In this document: positions 44,572 through 52,935 of the stretch, in pieces
Layout: each line of letters begins with the position of its first letter
Position numbering within the stretch: the stretch's first letter is position 1
Assembly: GCF_013623775.1 (NCBI RefSeq)
Contig: NZ_JABFAM010000004.1
Span: 1-64,000 of the forward strand
Source: Rufibacter sp. XAAS-G3-1
Lineage (GTDB): Bacteria; Bacteroidota; Bacteroidia; Cytophagales; Hymenobacteraceae
Direction: 5' to 3'
Length of the DNA: 64,000 nucleotides
Notes under the pieces: generated by a model
Databases searched by the model: none
The model's input: the letters and a program-made list of their open reading frames with translations, nothing else
What the model was told of the DNA's origin: nothing
Position numbers and translations under genes: made by a program

Positions 44572-45168
44572 ATGCAACCCCTCACCACCACTTCTGCGAC
44601 AAGCGTTGAAATTTCCACCGAAAGGCTTAGCATACGTCCGTACACGCTGGAGATGGCTCCTACTTTCTGGAAGTTGCTGAGCCAGAACCGGGCCCGCCTG
44701 CTGCCCGATTTCCCTGACCGTACCTCGGCGGTGATGACCTTAACCGATGCCCAAAACCGAATTAAAGTGTTCATGGCGCAGCACCAGAGTGGCGATTTGT
44801 ACAGCTTCGGGATTTGGCGCAAAGAAACCGGCGACTACATAGGGGACATCACCCTGCGCCGCCTGGCCCGCGGAAAACCTTTTTCTGAGGTAGGCTATTA
44901 TCTGGGCGAGCAGGCGGAAGGCCACGGCTACGCCACTGAGGCACTCAAAGGCATTGCCCGTCACGCCTTCCAGGATCTTAAGATGGAAAGTATCAACCTC
45001 CGCTGCACCATTGACAATGCACGCAGCAAGCGGGTAGCAGAACGGAGCGGGTTCACCCACCTCAAGACCTATACCCCTGTTTTGCAGGATTCGGCGGGCG
45101 CACCGTCCTCGCCCATCCATGTGTACCGCTTATCAAAAGATGATACCAACGCCGCTCTGCTGTGGTAA
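44572..45168 (+). CDS. GNAT family N-acetyltransferase (RimJ/RimL type)
   Basis: 198 residues. TERLSIRPYTLEMAPTFWKLL opens the fold; the acetyl-CoA pyrophosphate loop is in EVGYYLGEQAEGHGYATEAL (Q/RxxGxG/A type: QAEGHGYA), followed by CTIDNARSKRVAERSGF, the characteristic N-x-x-S-x-x-V-x-E-R/K-x-G-F end. The family transfers acetyl groups to ribosomal-protein or small-molecule amines; substrate unknown. Cytosolic. A PAL lies 4 nt past the stop, and the next gene is convergent. Confidence 0.9.
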   Translation: MQPLTTTSATSVEISTERLSIRPYTLEMAPTFWKLLSQNRARLLPDFPDRTSAVMTLTDAQNRIKVFMAQHQSGDLYSFGIWRKETGDYIGDITLRRLARGKPFSEVGYYLGEQAEGHGYATEALKGIARHAFQDLKMESINLRCTIDNARSKRVAERSGFTHLKTYTPVLQDSAGAPSSPIHVYRLSKDDTNAALLW

Positions 45169-45171
45169 CCG

Positions 45172-45207
45172 GTTTTAGGCTCCTTTTCTGAAAACCAAGC
45201 GTAAAAC
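45172..45207. repeat. PAL palindrome 31
   Basis: GTTTTAGGCTCCTTTTC / GAAAACCAAGCGTAAAAC, fitted exactly between two convergent stop codons (4 nt on each side). Confidence 0.65.
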
Positions 45208-45211
45208 AGAG

Positions 45212-46381
45212 CTATCTTTTCTTGAGCCGGGCCAGAAAAAAATCTGAGTTGAAGTTGAGGTACAGACTATTGGAGAACTCCAGCTGCGGGTCATCCAGAT
45301 CAATGTACGGCTCCAGGCGCAGGGTTAAGGTGAGCCCTTGGGTCAATTCCAGGTCATGCAGGAAGCGCACAATCAGGAGCTGGCGGTTTTTCTGCGTGTA
45401 GTCTGCCGATTTGAAATTGGAGGACACCGACGGGAACAGCTTACCGCCCAGTTCAGAGTAATACCCGTTGCCGCGCCAGTAACTCAGCAGCACGTTCTGG
45501 TATTTGGTGTCTACCCCGGCGTTCAGGTACAAACCGCCGCCCTGCTTGAACGGCTGCACCTTGGTATTGGAAAAGTCTTTCCAGCCCACCACATATGGCT
45601 GAAAGTGCAGCGCCTTCAATACTTTCTTGTCATAGCTTTTCCTGATCACCAGCCCGGCCGCTACGTTGGTCAGGGTCACCAAAGGTAAATCGGCCACATC
45701 AATCTGCCCGCCCCGGTGCTGGGCCGTGAACTGGAGCGGCAAGCCGATGTAGGTTCCCGTTTCGGGGGTGTTTTCCGGAAAATCAAGCGAAACCGGCGTT
45801 CTATAAAGCGTGAGTTCCGCCGAGGCACCGCCCGCTACTTCTTCCTGGAACGGATCCATGCGGCGCAGGTAGCGCTGCCAGTCAATCCAGACATCCAACT
45901 TGGCGCCGGGTTTGTTCAGCAGAAACTGAATCCCGTTCTCCAGCCGGTTGGTGATCACGCGCTCAAAATCATACAGCGGTTCTATGTAGCCGTGGTTCAG
46001 GTGGCCCTCCAGCGTACCAAAAAGCAGGGCCATACCGTTTTCCTCATAGCGGATGGTGAACGTGGGCTGCAGGAGGGAGTATCGGCGCGAGCCGAAGTCT
46101 TTCTGCACCTGCACGCCCGCGTCAATGCGCACGTTGGCCGACGGAAAATAAATGAGCCGCGGGTTGAGGTGATAGCCAAAAAGCGTGTAGCCTTCAGCGA
46201 TGTCATTGAAATACTCGTTGTTCTTCTGAAAACCCAGCACATTGAGCCCCAACTGCAACTCACCGGCCTGGTCGGGCTTTACCGGTCGCCTGAACTCCAG
46301 GGCTTTGTTGTTTAGCTGCGCGAGGGCGGTTTGACCTGCTAGAATAGCAGCGGTGGCTACCAGAAGCCATTTTTTAGACAT
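45212..46381 (-). CDS. Outer-membrane beta-barrel protein, unnamed family
   Basis: 389 residues with signal peptide (MSKKWLLVATAAILAGQTALAQ). The mature protein is composed of repeated short amphipathic strands rich in Tyr, Phe and Leu (GELQLGLNVLGFQKN, LFGYHLNPRLIYFPS, YSLLQPTFTIRYE, LLIVRFLHDLELTQGLTLTLRLEP) and ends in a strand with penultimate positively charged tail, LNFNSDFFLARLKKR. This is the pattern of an outer-membrane porin-like barrel of about 16-18 strands; no family name can be assigned. Its promoter may be the minus-strand TACCTTTC at 46455-46462. Confidence 0.75.
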   Translation of the reverse strand: MSKKWLLVATAAILAGQTALAQLNNKALEFRRPVKPDQAGELQLGLNVLGFQKNNEYFNDIAEGYTLFGYHLNPRLIYFPSANVRIDAGVQVQKDFGSRRYSLLQPTFTIRYEENGMALLFGTLEGHLNHGYIEPLYDFERVITNRLENGIQFLLNKPGAKLDVWIDWQRYLRRMDPFQEEVAGGASAELTLYRTPVSLDFPENTPETGTYIGLPLQFTAQHRGGQIDVADLPLVTLTNVAAGLVIRKSYDKKVLKALHFQPYVVGWKDFSNTKVQPFKQGGGLYLNAGVDTKYQNVLLSYWRGNGYYSELGGKLFPSVSSNFKSADYTQKNRQLLIVRFLHDLELTQGLTLTLRLEPYIDLDDPQLEFSNSLYLNFNSDFFLARLKKR

Positions 46382-46454
46382 AAGAATACGGTTACGCTAC
46401 TGTTTGTGAAATAGAGGCTAAAAACCCACCAACCCACTCTCCTACCCACCTGCT

Positions 46455-46462
46455 GAAAGGTA
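46455..46462 (-). promoter_or_regulatory. -7 box candidate for the barrel protein gene
   Basis: Minus-strand TACCTTTC, one mismatch to TAnnTTTG, 74 nt before the ATG at 46381. Confidence 0.35.
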
Positions 46463-46531
46463 CTTAAAAACCGGAAGAAACTTGTACGTGAAAGCACTTT
46501 CCGCCCGCTGCTCCTTCCAGATTGATAATCG

Positions 46532-46567
46532 GTTTTAGGGCTGTTTACAGGAAAACAGCCTTAAAAC
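46532..46567. repeat. PAL palindrome 32
   Basis: GTTTTAGGGCTGTTTAC / GAAAACAGCCTTAAAAC, upstream of recA. Confidence 0.7.
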
Positions 46568-46921
46568 GGCTGTTTAACGTGGGAGATGCTTGCAAGGTTT
46601 ACCCGTAAAAATACGGCCTTGGCCTGTAACTAATAAGCGAGATTTTTTGTTGCCAAGAAGCGCGGGCATCGCCTACTTTGGGACTCGGGCGCTAAGTCTT
46701 TGCTGCTTTGGCAGTTGGCTTTTTGCTAGTTTCAGTAGCAAAAAGGTTAAAAATAAAACTAAAAAAAGTAGTAAATCTTGGCACAAATCCGGTACTTTGG
46801 GTGTTTCCTTTATACACCTCCGGAATATGTCTGGAAAGCAGGAAAACGCCGCGGCTAGCGTTTGCAGATTGCCTCAGGAAGTTGTAAATTCATCAAAAAC
46901 TTAAGCATAGAAAACACAAAC

Positions 46922-47959
46922 ATGAGTGTACAAAGCGAAAAATTAAAGGCGCTCCAACTCACCATCGACAAGCTGGACAAAACCTACGGTAAAGGTACGG
47001 TCATGAAGCTGAACGATACCCAGGTGGTGGACGTCCCAGCCATTTCTACCGGCTCCTTGGGCTTAGACATCGCCTTGGGAATTGGTGGTCTTCCGCGCGG
47101 AAGAGTGGTGGAGATTTACGGGCCAGAATCGTCCGGTAAAACTACCCTCACCATGCACTGCATCGCGGAAGCGCAGAAAAAAGGGGGTATTGCCGCGTTT
47201 ATTGACGCTGAGCACGCTTTTGACAAAGCATACGCCGAGAAATTGGGCATTGATACTGAGAATCTCCTTATTGCGCAGCCAGACAACGGCGAGCAGGCCC
47301 TGGAGATTGCCGATCACTTGATTAGCTCTGGTGCCATTGACATTATTGTAATTGACTCTGTGGCCGCGCTGGTGCCCAAAGGCGAACTGGAAGGCGACAT
47401 GGGCGACAGCAAAATGGGGCTTCAGGCGCGTTTGATGTCTCAGGCCCTAAGAAAGCTCACGGGTACCATCAACAAAACCGGTTGCTGCTGCATTTTCATC
47501 AACCAGTTGCGCGAGAAGATTGGCGTCATGTTCGGGAACCCCGAGACCACCACGGGTGGTAACGCCCTGAAATTCTACGCCTCGGTACGTCTGGATATCC
47601 GTCGTATTGGTCAGATCAAAGAAGGCCCGGACAATATCACGGGTAACCGCACCAAAGTGAAAGTGGTGAAAAACAAGGTGGCGCCTCCGTTCAAAGTAGT
47701 GGAGTTTGACATCATGTACGGCGAAGGTATCTCCAAAGTAGGCGAAATCCTGGACTTGGGGGTTGAGCTGAGCGTGGTGCAGAAATCAGGTTCCTGGTTC
47801 TCTTACAACGGCGACCGCTTAGGCCAAGGCCGCGATGCCGTGAAGCAGTTCCTGTTAGACAACGAAGAACTGATGCAGGACATTGAAAACAAAATCAGAG
47901 CGATTGTGAAAGGCGAGCCCGAGAAAGTGGCGGCGGCCCTAGCAGACACCCCTGAATAA
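46922..47959 (+). CDS. recA: Recombinase RecA
   Basis: 345 residues; I start at the ATG at 46922 ([25 protein letters not shown]), the family's usual beginning. Walker A GPESSGKT is at 67-74, [13 protein letters not shown] precedes it, the L1 region [20 protein letters not shown] and the L2 region [25 protein letters not shown] follow, and the C-terminal lobe ([20 protein letters not shown]) is slightly acidic. RecA forms filaments on single-stranded DNA for strand exchange and SOS induction. Monocistronic, ended by a hairpin terminator. Confidence 0.97.
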   Translation: MSVQSEKLKALQLTIDKLDKTYGKGTVMKLNDTQVVDVPAISTGSLGLDIALGIGGLPRGRVVEIYGPESSGKTTLTMHCIAEAQKKGGIAAFIDAEHAFDKAYAEKLGIDTENLLIAQPDNGEQALEIADHLISSGAIDIIVIDSVAALVPKGELEGDMGDSKMGLQARLMSQALRKLTGTINKTGCCCIFINQLREKIGVMFGNPETTTGGNALKFYASVRLDIRRIGQIKEGPDNITGNRTKVKVVKNKVAPPFKVVEFDIMYGEGISKVGEILDLGVELSVVQKSGSWFSYNGDRLGQGRDAVKQFLLDNEELMQDIENKIRAIVKGEPEKVAAALADTPE

Positions 47960-47977
47960 TCTTCTTATATTTCCCAT

Positions 47978-48009
47978 GAAACGGCACCTTTTTAGGTGCC
48001 GTTTCTGTT
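47978..48009 (+). terminator. recA terminator
   Basis: GAAACGGCACCT, TTTT loop, perfect complement AGGTGCCGTTTC, followed by TGTTT. Confidence 0.8.
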
Positions 48010-48035
48010 TAACTGGAGTTGCCTCTGAAAAAATG

Positions 48036-48043
48036 TACCTTTG
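48036..48043 (+). promoter_or_regulatory. -7 box of the DUF3108 gene
   Basis: TACCTTTG, perfect TAnnTTTG; 74 nt leader to the ATG at 48118. Confidence 0.5.
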
Positions 48044-48117
48044 CGTACCCCTCCTGAGCCCCAATAGGATTTGGTACGACATTTGAATAGCTTCAGGCAT
48101 ACTGGAAAGATTGGCTT

Positions 48118-48927
48118 ATGCGTGTAAAACATCAACTATTACTTGTAGTACCGCTGTTGGGATTAGTTTTGAGTGGCTTCGCCTTGAATGACACCCTGCG
48201 TACCGTGAAAAATGACTCTTTCGCCCCCGGCGAAGTCTTGCAATACAAAGTCCATTACGGGCTTATCAATGCGGGCGAAGCTACCATCAACGTGGCTCCC
48301 AACCTCCAGCGCATCAACAACCGCCCTTGCTACCAGACAACGGTCAGCGGCAAAACCACAGGTTCCTTTGATTTCTTCCACCGCGTGCGCGACACCTGGA
48401 CATCTTACATAGACACGTCCTCCATGCTGCCCCTGCGGTTTCACCGCAACATAGAAGAAGGCAAGTACCGCCGCAAAGAAACCACCGATTTCAACCACGC
48501 CAACAACACCGTGGTGGTAAACGACAGCCGCGACACGAAAAAGAACCAGGTCTTTAAAGTGCCAGACAACGCCCAGGACATGATTAGCGGTTTCTACTAC
48601 CTGCGCACGCTTGACCTCTCCAGCTTCCGCCCGGGCCAGACGGTCAGGATGCAGGGGTTTCTGGGCGATGAAGTGTTTGACATGACCGTTACTTACCGGG
48701 GCAAGACCACCGTTGAAACCAAAGCCGGCAAGATCAGGGCGCACCGGTTAGTGCCTAAAATGCCAAAAAACAAGTTATTCAGCGGCGAAGACGCCATCTC
48801 TGTCTACTTCTCTGATGACGAGAATAAAATACCGGTGCTGTTCCAGGCCGAGATGTTTGTGGGCTCTGTGAAAGTAGATCTTTACAAATACGGCGGGCTC
48901 CAGAGCAGACTCAATGTAGTGAAGTAG
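48118..48927 (+). CDS. DUF3108 domain-containing protein, exported
   Basis: 269 residues with an N-terminal signal (VKHQLLLVVPLLGLVLSGFA). The domain starts with FAPGEVLQYKVHYGLINAGEATI, the hallmark of DUF3108, continues with strand pairs RVRDTWTSYIDTSSMLPLRFHRN and the FKVPDNAQDMISGFYYLRTLDLS helix, and ends VGSVKVDLYKYGG. These periplasmic proteins resemble LolA/LolB-like half-barrels and their role is unknown. The gene stands alone; a GC-rich hairpin and PAL follow. Confidence 0.85.
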   Translation: MRVKHQLLLVVPLLGLVLSGFALNDTLRTVKNDSFAPGEVLQYKVHYGLINAGEATINVAPNLQRINNRPCYQTTVSGKTTGSFDFFHRVRDTWTSYIDTSSMLPLRFHRNIEEGKYRRKETTDFNHANNTVVVNDSRDTKKNQVFKVPDNAQDMISGFYYLRTLDLSSFRPGQTVRMQGFLGDEVFDMTVTYRGKTTVETKAGKIRAHRLVPKMPKNKLFSGEDAISVYFSDDENKIPVLFQAEMFVGSVKVDLYKYGGLQSRLNVVK

Positions 48928-48984
48928 TTGTCAGTGTTTAGTTATCAGTTGCTAGAGGTTAGTTGTCAGTTGCTGAATCTTAGC

Positions 48985-49031
48985 AAAACAGTTCAGCCGC
49001 CGGAGTTCCACCCCGGCGGCTGAACTGTTTT
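48985..49031. terminator. Long hairpin terminator overlapping PAL 33
   Basis: AAAACAGTTCAGCCGCCGG and its perfect 19-bp complement around an 8-nt loop. The descending CTGTTTT also forms the left arm of PAL 33, so the two structures exclude each other. Confidence 0.85.
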
Positions 49032-49062
49032 AGGCCCGTTTTCAGAAAATAAGCCTTAAAAC
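49027..49062. repeat. PAL palindrome 33
   Basis: GTTTTAGGCCCGTTTTC / GAAAATAAGCCTTAAAAC. Confidence 0.65.
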
Positions 49063-49221
49063 AGCCAGCCTGACCTAGGCCAAAGGCATCGGCAGCTTCA
49101 AATACACCGCCACCCTGCCCCACTGAAAACCAACAACCAATCACTGACAACTAAAAAACACGTAACAATTTCTTAACACGAATTAGAAACCACTATTCGC
49201 CTACCGCTACAGACTATTACC

Positions 49222-49229
49222 TATCTTTA
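49222..49229 (+). promoter_or_regulatory. -7 box candidate for the response regulator operon
   Basis: TATCTTTA, one mismatch; about 100 nt ahead of the ATG at 49333. Confidence 0.4.
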
Positions 49230-49332
49230 TCCTGAAATTCAGACGCGCGCTTGGTAGCACTTGGGCGTTTCTGGGCTGTTTTTGAAAGAGTTCACCCAAA
49301 CTGCAGAACTCTTTAAAAGTAAACCGCATGCT

Positions 49333-50025
49333 ATGCAAACCACGGCTAAATACAAGATTCTGGTAGTAGATGATGATCCAGACATTGTGGAACTGCTGCA
49401 GTACAACCTGGAAAAAGAAGGCTACGAAGTGGCCCACGCCTCCAACGGCCAGGTGGCGCTGGAAGTAGCCCGCAAGTTTGCCCCAGACATCATTCTGCTG
49501 GACGTGATGATGCCCGTTATGGACGGAATCACCACCTGCCGCCAACTCCGGGACAATCCTAAGTTCAAAGACACCCACATCCTGTTCCTGACGGCCCGCT
49601 CTGAGGAATTCTCTGAGGTAGCCGCCTTTGACGCCGGGGCCGATGACTTTATTGTGAAACCCATCAAGCCCCGGGCGCTCATCAGCCGGTTGGCAGCCTT
49701 CAAGCGCCGCGACATCAGCCAGGGATCAGAACAGGCGCAGGTCATAGAGATTGGCGAGTTCAAGATTGACCGTACCAGCTTTATCGTGCACAAAGGCGAA
49801 CAGAAAATCACCCTGCCCAAAAAGGAGTTTGAGTTGCTGGCTTTCCTGGCAACTACGCCCAACAAAGTGTTCTCTCGTGATGAATTGCTGAACAACGTCT
49901 GGGGGAACGACGTGTTCGTGATTGCCCGCACCGTAGATGTGCACATCAGGAAAGTGCGCGAGAAAATAGGCGAAGACCAGATTAAAACCATCAAAGGCGT
50001 TGGCTACAAATTCAACACCGACTAA
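49333..50025 (+). CDS. PhoB-like response regulator
   Basis: 230 residues. The receiver domain has acidic pocket DDDP (13-16), phosphoacceptor Asp57 in ILLDVMMP, Thr/Ser position in LTARSEE and the switch Lys in VKPIKP. The C-terminal OmpR/PhoB winged helix carries LPKKEFELLAFLATTPNKVFSRDELLNNVWG and RTVDVHIRKVREKIG, ending TIKGVGYKFNTD. It controls transcription when phosphorylated by the kinase encoded next. Started at the ATG at 49333 (MQTTAKYKILVV); the longer TTG start has no support. The stop overlaps the kinase gene. Confidence 0.95.
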   Translation: MQTTAKYKILVVDDDPDIVELLQYNLEKEGYEVAHASNGQVALEVARKFAPDIILLDVMMPVMDGITTCRQLRDNPKFKDTHILFLTARSEEFSEVAAFDAGADDFIVKPIKPRALISRLAAFKRRDISQGSEQAQVIEIGEFKIDRTSFIVHKGEQKITLPKKEFELLAFLATTPNKVFSRDELLNNVWGNDVFVIARTVDVHIRKVREKIGEDQIKTIKGVGYKFNTD

Positions 50026-51121
50026 TTCCGCTAGTTCAGCTACTCCTGCTCCCCTTCCGCCTTCTCCTAAAAAGGGAACAAAGCTGAGTTCGCAGCGAAT
50101 CGCCATCCTCATCTCGGTGCTGGTGGCGGGCATCATTGCCATTTACCTAGGCATCTCGCCGTACCTGGAATTCAAGCAGCGGGTGCTGGGCCTGGCCTTG
50201 ACTTTCTCTGCGTGCTTTTTGCTGGTGTATTTTTCTTATGAGGCGTTGATCTTCCGGGAAATCAACAACATTTACGCCAGCCTGGAGAAGTTCAAGCGCA
50301 AGGAGTTCAAGCAGATGAGCAACAAATTCCTGTTCCGGCCAGACCCCTTGCAGCGCATCAAAGATGAGATTTACCATTTGGCGGAGCGCAACCAGAAGGA
50401 GATTGAGGAACTGAAGCGCCTGCAAGCCATGCGCCGCGAATTCCTGGCCGATGTTTCCCACGAACTCAAGACCCCCATTTTCGCGGCCCAGGGTTTTATC
50501 CATACGCTCCTGGACGGGGCCATGGATGATGAGCGCGTGCGGGACAAATTCCTCCAGAAAGCCGCCAAAAGCCTGGACGGACTGGACACGCTGGTGCAAG
50601 ATCTAATCACCATCTCGCAGTTAGAGAAGGGCGTGATTCAGATGAAGAAAAAGACCTTCGACCTGAATGAACTGGGCCAGGAAGTGCTTGAACAACTGGA
50701 AAGCAAAGCGAAGGCCAGAAACATCACCATCCATCTGCTGAACGCCCCCGAGGAAAGCTTCATGGTGATAGGAGACCGGGGCCGCATCAAGCAAGTGCTC
50801 ATCAACTTCATGGACAACGCCATCAAGTACGGGCTGGAGAACGGCAACATCTGGCTCTCGTTCCAGGACGGTAAGAAAAAAACGCTGGTCACCGTGCGTG
50901 ATGACGGGCCGGGTATTTCCAAACAGCACCACAACCGCATCTTTGAGCGTTTTTACCGCATAGACAAAAGCCGCACCAAAGATACCTCGGGCGGAGGCTC
51001 CGGCTTGGGCCTGGCTATTTCCAAGCACATTGTGGAAGCGCACAAATCTGTGATTGTGATTGACTCTGAAGTAGGCAAAGGGACTACGCTGCGGTTTAAA
51101 CTTATCAAAGCAAAAGCCTGA
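50000..51121 (+). CDS. Sensor histidine kinase (PhoR-like)
   Basis: 373 residues; two membrane segments at ~34-52 and 62-80, a short linker, HisKA with His154 in DVSHELKTPIF and HATPase with the N box FMDNAIKY, DDGPGIS, and the GGGSGLGLAIS G2 box. No ATG fits; the frame opens at TTG 50000, overlapping the response regulator by 26 nt, which gives a Pro/Ser/Thr-rich, probably cytoplasmic start (LPPSPKKG). No sensor domain of size lies between the membrane helices, so the signal is probably sensed within the membrane or by a partner. By architecture and pairing it fits PhoR/PhoB phosphate control, but no pst genes are in view. Confidence 0.9.
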   Translation: MATNSTPTNSASSATPAPLPPSPKKGTKLSSQRIAILISVLVAGIIAIYLGISPYLEFKQRVLGLALTFSACFLLVYFSYEALIFREINNIYASLEKFKRKEFKQMSNKFLFRPDPLQRIKDEIYHLAERNQKEIEELKRLQAMRREFLADVSHELKTPIFAAQGFIHTLLDGAMDDERVRDKFLQKAAKSLDGLDTLVQDLITISQLEKGVIQMKKKTFDLNELGQEVLEQLESKAKARNITIHLLNAPEESFMVIGDRGRIKQVLINFMDNAIKYGLENGNIWLSFQDGKKKTLVTVRDDGPGISKQHHNRIFERFYRIDKSRTKDTSGGGSGLGLAISKHIVEAHKSVIVIDSEVGKGTTLRFKLIKAKA

Positions 51122-51130
51122 TGGGGAAGT

Positions 51131-51166
51131 GTTTTAAGCCTGTTTTCCAGAAAACAGGCTTAAAAC
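51131..51166. repeat. PAL palindrome 34 (perfect reference copy)
   Basis: Arms GTTTTAAGCCTGTTTTC and exact complement (17 bp each) with a CA centre; 9 nt after the kinase stop and 12 nt before a TACCTTTC promoter-like box. The best example of the family. Confidence 0.9.
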
Positions 51167-51178
51167 AAACAGATTCAC

Positions 51179-51186
51179 TACCTTTC
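51179..51186 (+). promoter_or_regulatory. -7 box candidate for the lipoprotein gene
   Basis: TACCTTTC, one mismatch, 71 nt before the ATG at 51258. Confidence 0.4.
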
Positions 51187-51257
51187 AGGGGTGCTTTTAT
51201 AATTTCTGGTTAACGGGCGTTTTACCTTCAGCACCCTCGCCTTCAACTTTTCTGTCC

Positions 51258-51911
51258 ATGCGATTTTCCTTTCTCTCTGGGTTTGGCCTTCTGGCCATCA
51301 CCCTGGCTTTGCTAACCGGCTGTGTCAGCACCAAACACGCTGCTCCCCTGGGCGGCTGCCTGGTTAACTTTAAGGCGGGCGACCAACTCCTAATGGCCGA
51401 AATACCGGGAATCTCCCCGTATGAGTCGGCGGCGCTGTACAAGATTCTGGAGAAAAAGGCTTCGGAAGCCGGGGTGCAGCCCGCCTACGCCGTGGAGCAG
51501 GAAATGGACTTACGCCTACACCAGGTAAAACCAACCGCTGATACGGCCAGCCTGGCCGCGTTGCAGAAATTAGGTTACGCGTATTACCTGCGCGTGCAAG
51601 TAGAGGGGAAAGAAGCCCCCGAAAGCTATACCCACACCTCCGCCGAAGAAAGAAGGGAAGCCGATGCCGCTTTAACGCCCGCCAACTTCAGAAAAGAAGA
51701 GGATGTCTCCAAAGCGCAACTCACCTTCTCGCTCTACACCACCGACGAAAGAAGGCTAATTTACACCCTCGTGACCACCACCGAAATGCGCGCCTTGCCC
51801 ATTGCAGAGAATGACGGCGACCTGCATACCGTTAATCTTTCCAAAGCCTCTATGGCCATCCAGAAAGCCATGACCAAAGGCGTGAAAAAGCTGCTTGAGA
51901 GTTGCCGATAA
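51258..51911 (+). CDS. Hypothetical lipoprotein
   Basis: 217 residues. Signal MRFSFLSGFGLLAITLALLTGC with lipobox LTGC and lipidated Cys22. The mature part is mixed alpha/beta (PGISPYESAALYKILEKKA, DTASLAALQKLGYAYYLRVQVEG, AQLTFSLYTTDERRLIYTLVTTTEMRALP) and ends with a helix and SCR. One extra cysteine (GGC) lies near the N terminus of the mature protein. No family recognised; it resembles the general look of small outer-membrane lipoproteins of Bacteroidota. Confidence 0.7.
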   Translation: MRFSFLSGFGLLAITLALLTGCVSTKHAAPLGGCLVNFKAGDQLLMAEIPGISPYESAALYKILEKKASEAGVQPAYAVEQEMDLRLHQVKPTADTASLAALQKLGYAYYLRVQVEGKEAPESYTHTSAEERREADAALTPANFRKEEDVSKAQLTFSLYTTDERRLIYTLVTTTEMRALPIAENDGDLHTVNLSKASMAIQKAMTKGVKKLLESCR

Positions 51912-51960
51912 TTTCCCCTTATCTTTTTCTGATGATTGCGCCAAGGCTGCGCGCTTCTTC

Positions 51961-51998
51961 CGTTTCAGTGCTGTTTTCTGAAAAACAGACCTAAAACG
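51961..51998. repeat. PAL palindrome 35
   Basis: CGTTTCAGTGCTGTTTTC / AAAAACAGACCTAAAACG, 49 nt after the lipoprotein stop. Confidence 0.65.
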
Positions 51999-52027
51999 CA
52001 GCCTTCCGTCAACCAGAAAATATTCGG

Positions 52028-52035
52028 TACCTTTG
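52028..52035 (+). promoter_or_regulatory. -7 box of the RluA-family gene
   Basis: TACCTTTG, perfect TAnnTTTG. Transcription would start near 52042, upstream of PAL 36. Confidence 0.5.
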
Positions 52036-52054
52036 TGGCTTTCTGGCGGCGGCA

Positions 52055-52096
52055 GCCGTTTTTGCCTTGTTTTCGTAAAAACAGCCTATAAACGGC
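52055..52096. repeat. PAL palindrome 36 (in a 5' leader)
   Basis: GCCGTTTTTGCCTTGTTTTC / GTAAAAACAGCCTATAAACGGC, 42 nt with paired GCCGTTT ends. It lies between the promoter box at 52028 and the ATG at 52127, so it would be in the mRNA leader. Confidence 0.7.
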
Positions 52097-52126
52097 CCAC
52101 CGGCTTGCTGGCACACACCCATTTCT

Positions 52127-52840
52127 ATGAAATTACCCGCTTTCCGCGATCTTATTGTTTTTGAGAACGACGATTACATTGTTGTCAACAAACCGCCGTT
52201 TCTGTCTACGCTGGAAGACCGCTCTTTCAACGCCTCCAATCTACTTTCCCTGGCCCGCCAGTACCACCATGACGCCCAGGCCTGCCACCGGCTAGACAAG
52301 GAAACCTCGGGTTGCCTGGCCATTGCTAAGAACCCAGAGGCGTACCGCCATCTTTCCATGCAGTTTGAAAACCGGCAGGTGCAGAAAATCTACCACGCCG
52401 TGGCCTGGGGAAGCCATGAGTTTGACCACCTGTTGGTAGACCGCGCCATTCAGCCCGGCTTGAAAGGAATTGCCAAGCTGGCTTTCAAAGGCAAGCCGGC
52501 GCAAACCTATTTCACCACCTTAGAGAAATTCGGCCGCCATACGCTGGTGGAATGCAAACCCATCACGGGCCGCATGCACCAGATCCGTTTGCACTTGGCT
52601 TTCCTGAAAGCATCCATTGTGCAGGATGAACTCTACGGCGGCGAACCGCTTTACCTCTCCAGCCTCAAACGCAAATTCAACCTGGCCAAGGACACCGAGG
52701 AACAGCCCGTGATCAAACGTTTTGCGCTGCACTCCCACCAATTAGGTTTTACCCTGCTGAATGGTGAGCCTGTTACTGTCACGGCAGAATACCCCAAAGA
52801 CTTTGACGTGTTGTTGAAGTTGCTTCGTAAGAATGGATAG
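52127..52840 (+). CDS. RluA family pseudouridine synthase
   Basis: 237 residues. The catalytic aspartate is Asp57 in HRLDKETSGCLAIAKN; VVNKPPFLSTLE and KIYHAVAWG come before and after, and GRMHQIRLHLAFLKASIVQDELYGG and FALHSHQLGFTLLNGEP close the fold. The protein lacks an S4 domain and matches RluC/RluD-like or TruC-like members acting on rRNA or tRNA uridines; exact target not readable. Cytosolic. Confidence 0.92.
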   Translation: MKLPAFRDLIVFENDDYIVVNKPPFLSTLEDRSFNASNLLSLARQYHHDAQACHRLDKETSGCLAIAKNPEAYRHLSMQFENRQVQKIYHAVAWGSHEFDHLLVDRAIQPGLKGIAKLAFKGKPAQTYFTTLEKFGRHTLVECKPITGRMHQIRLHLAFLKASIVQDELYGGEPLYLSSLKRKFNLAKDTEEQPVIKRFALHSHQLGFTLLNGEPVTVTAEYPKDFDVLLKLLRKNG

Positions 52841-52935
52841 GTGGAGGCTTAACGCAGGGCTTTGATATTATTTTTTTTCATAGAATACTAACTGTAAGGT
52901 ATTTACCTAACTATAATCAAAAGATTTGATGTAAA

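Larger units (their letters stand above)
46382..46921. other. Divergent upstream region of the barrel protein and recA
   Basis: Has a minus-strand -7-like box (46455-46462), PAL 32 and ~350 nt of otherwise plain sequence before recA. The open frame at 46590-46904 has poor codon use. No SOS operator was recognised. Confidence 0.55.
48928..49332. other. Intergenic region before the two-component operon
   Basis: Begins with a repeated AGTTGTCAGTTGCT motif (48948-48975), then a perfect terminator that overlaps PAL 33, a plain segment, a -7 box and a PAL left half (49262-49281). Confidence 0.6.

Noticed and set aside
46590-46904. 104-residue frame upstream of recA
   Set aside because: Poor codon use, no family likeness and no promoter or start context.
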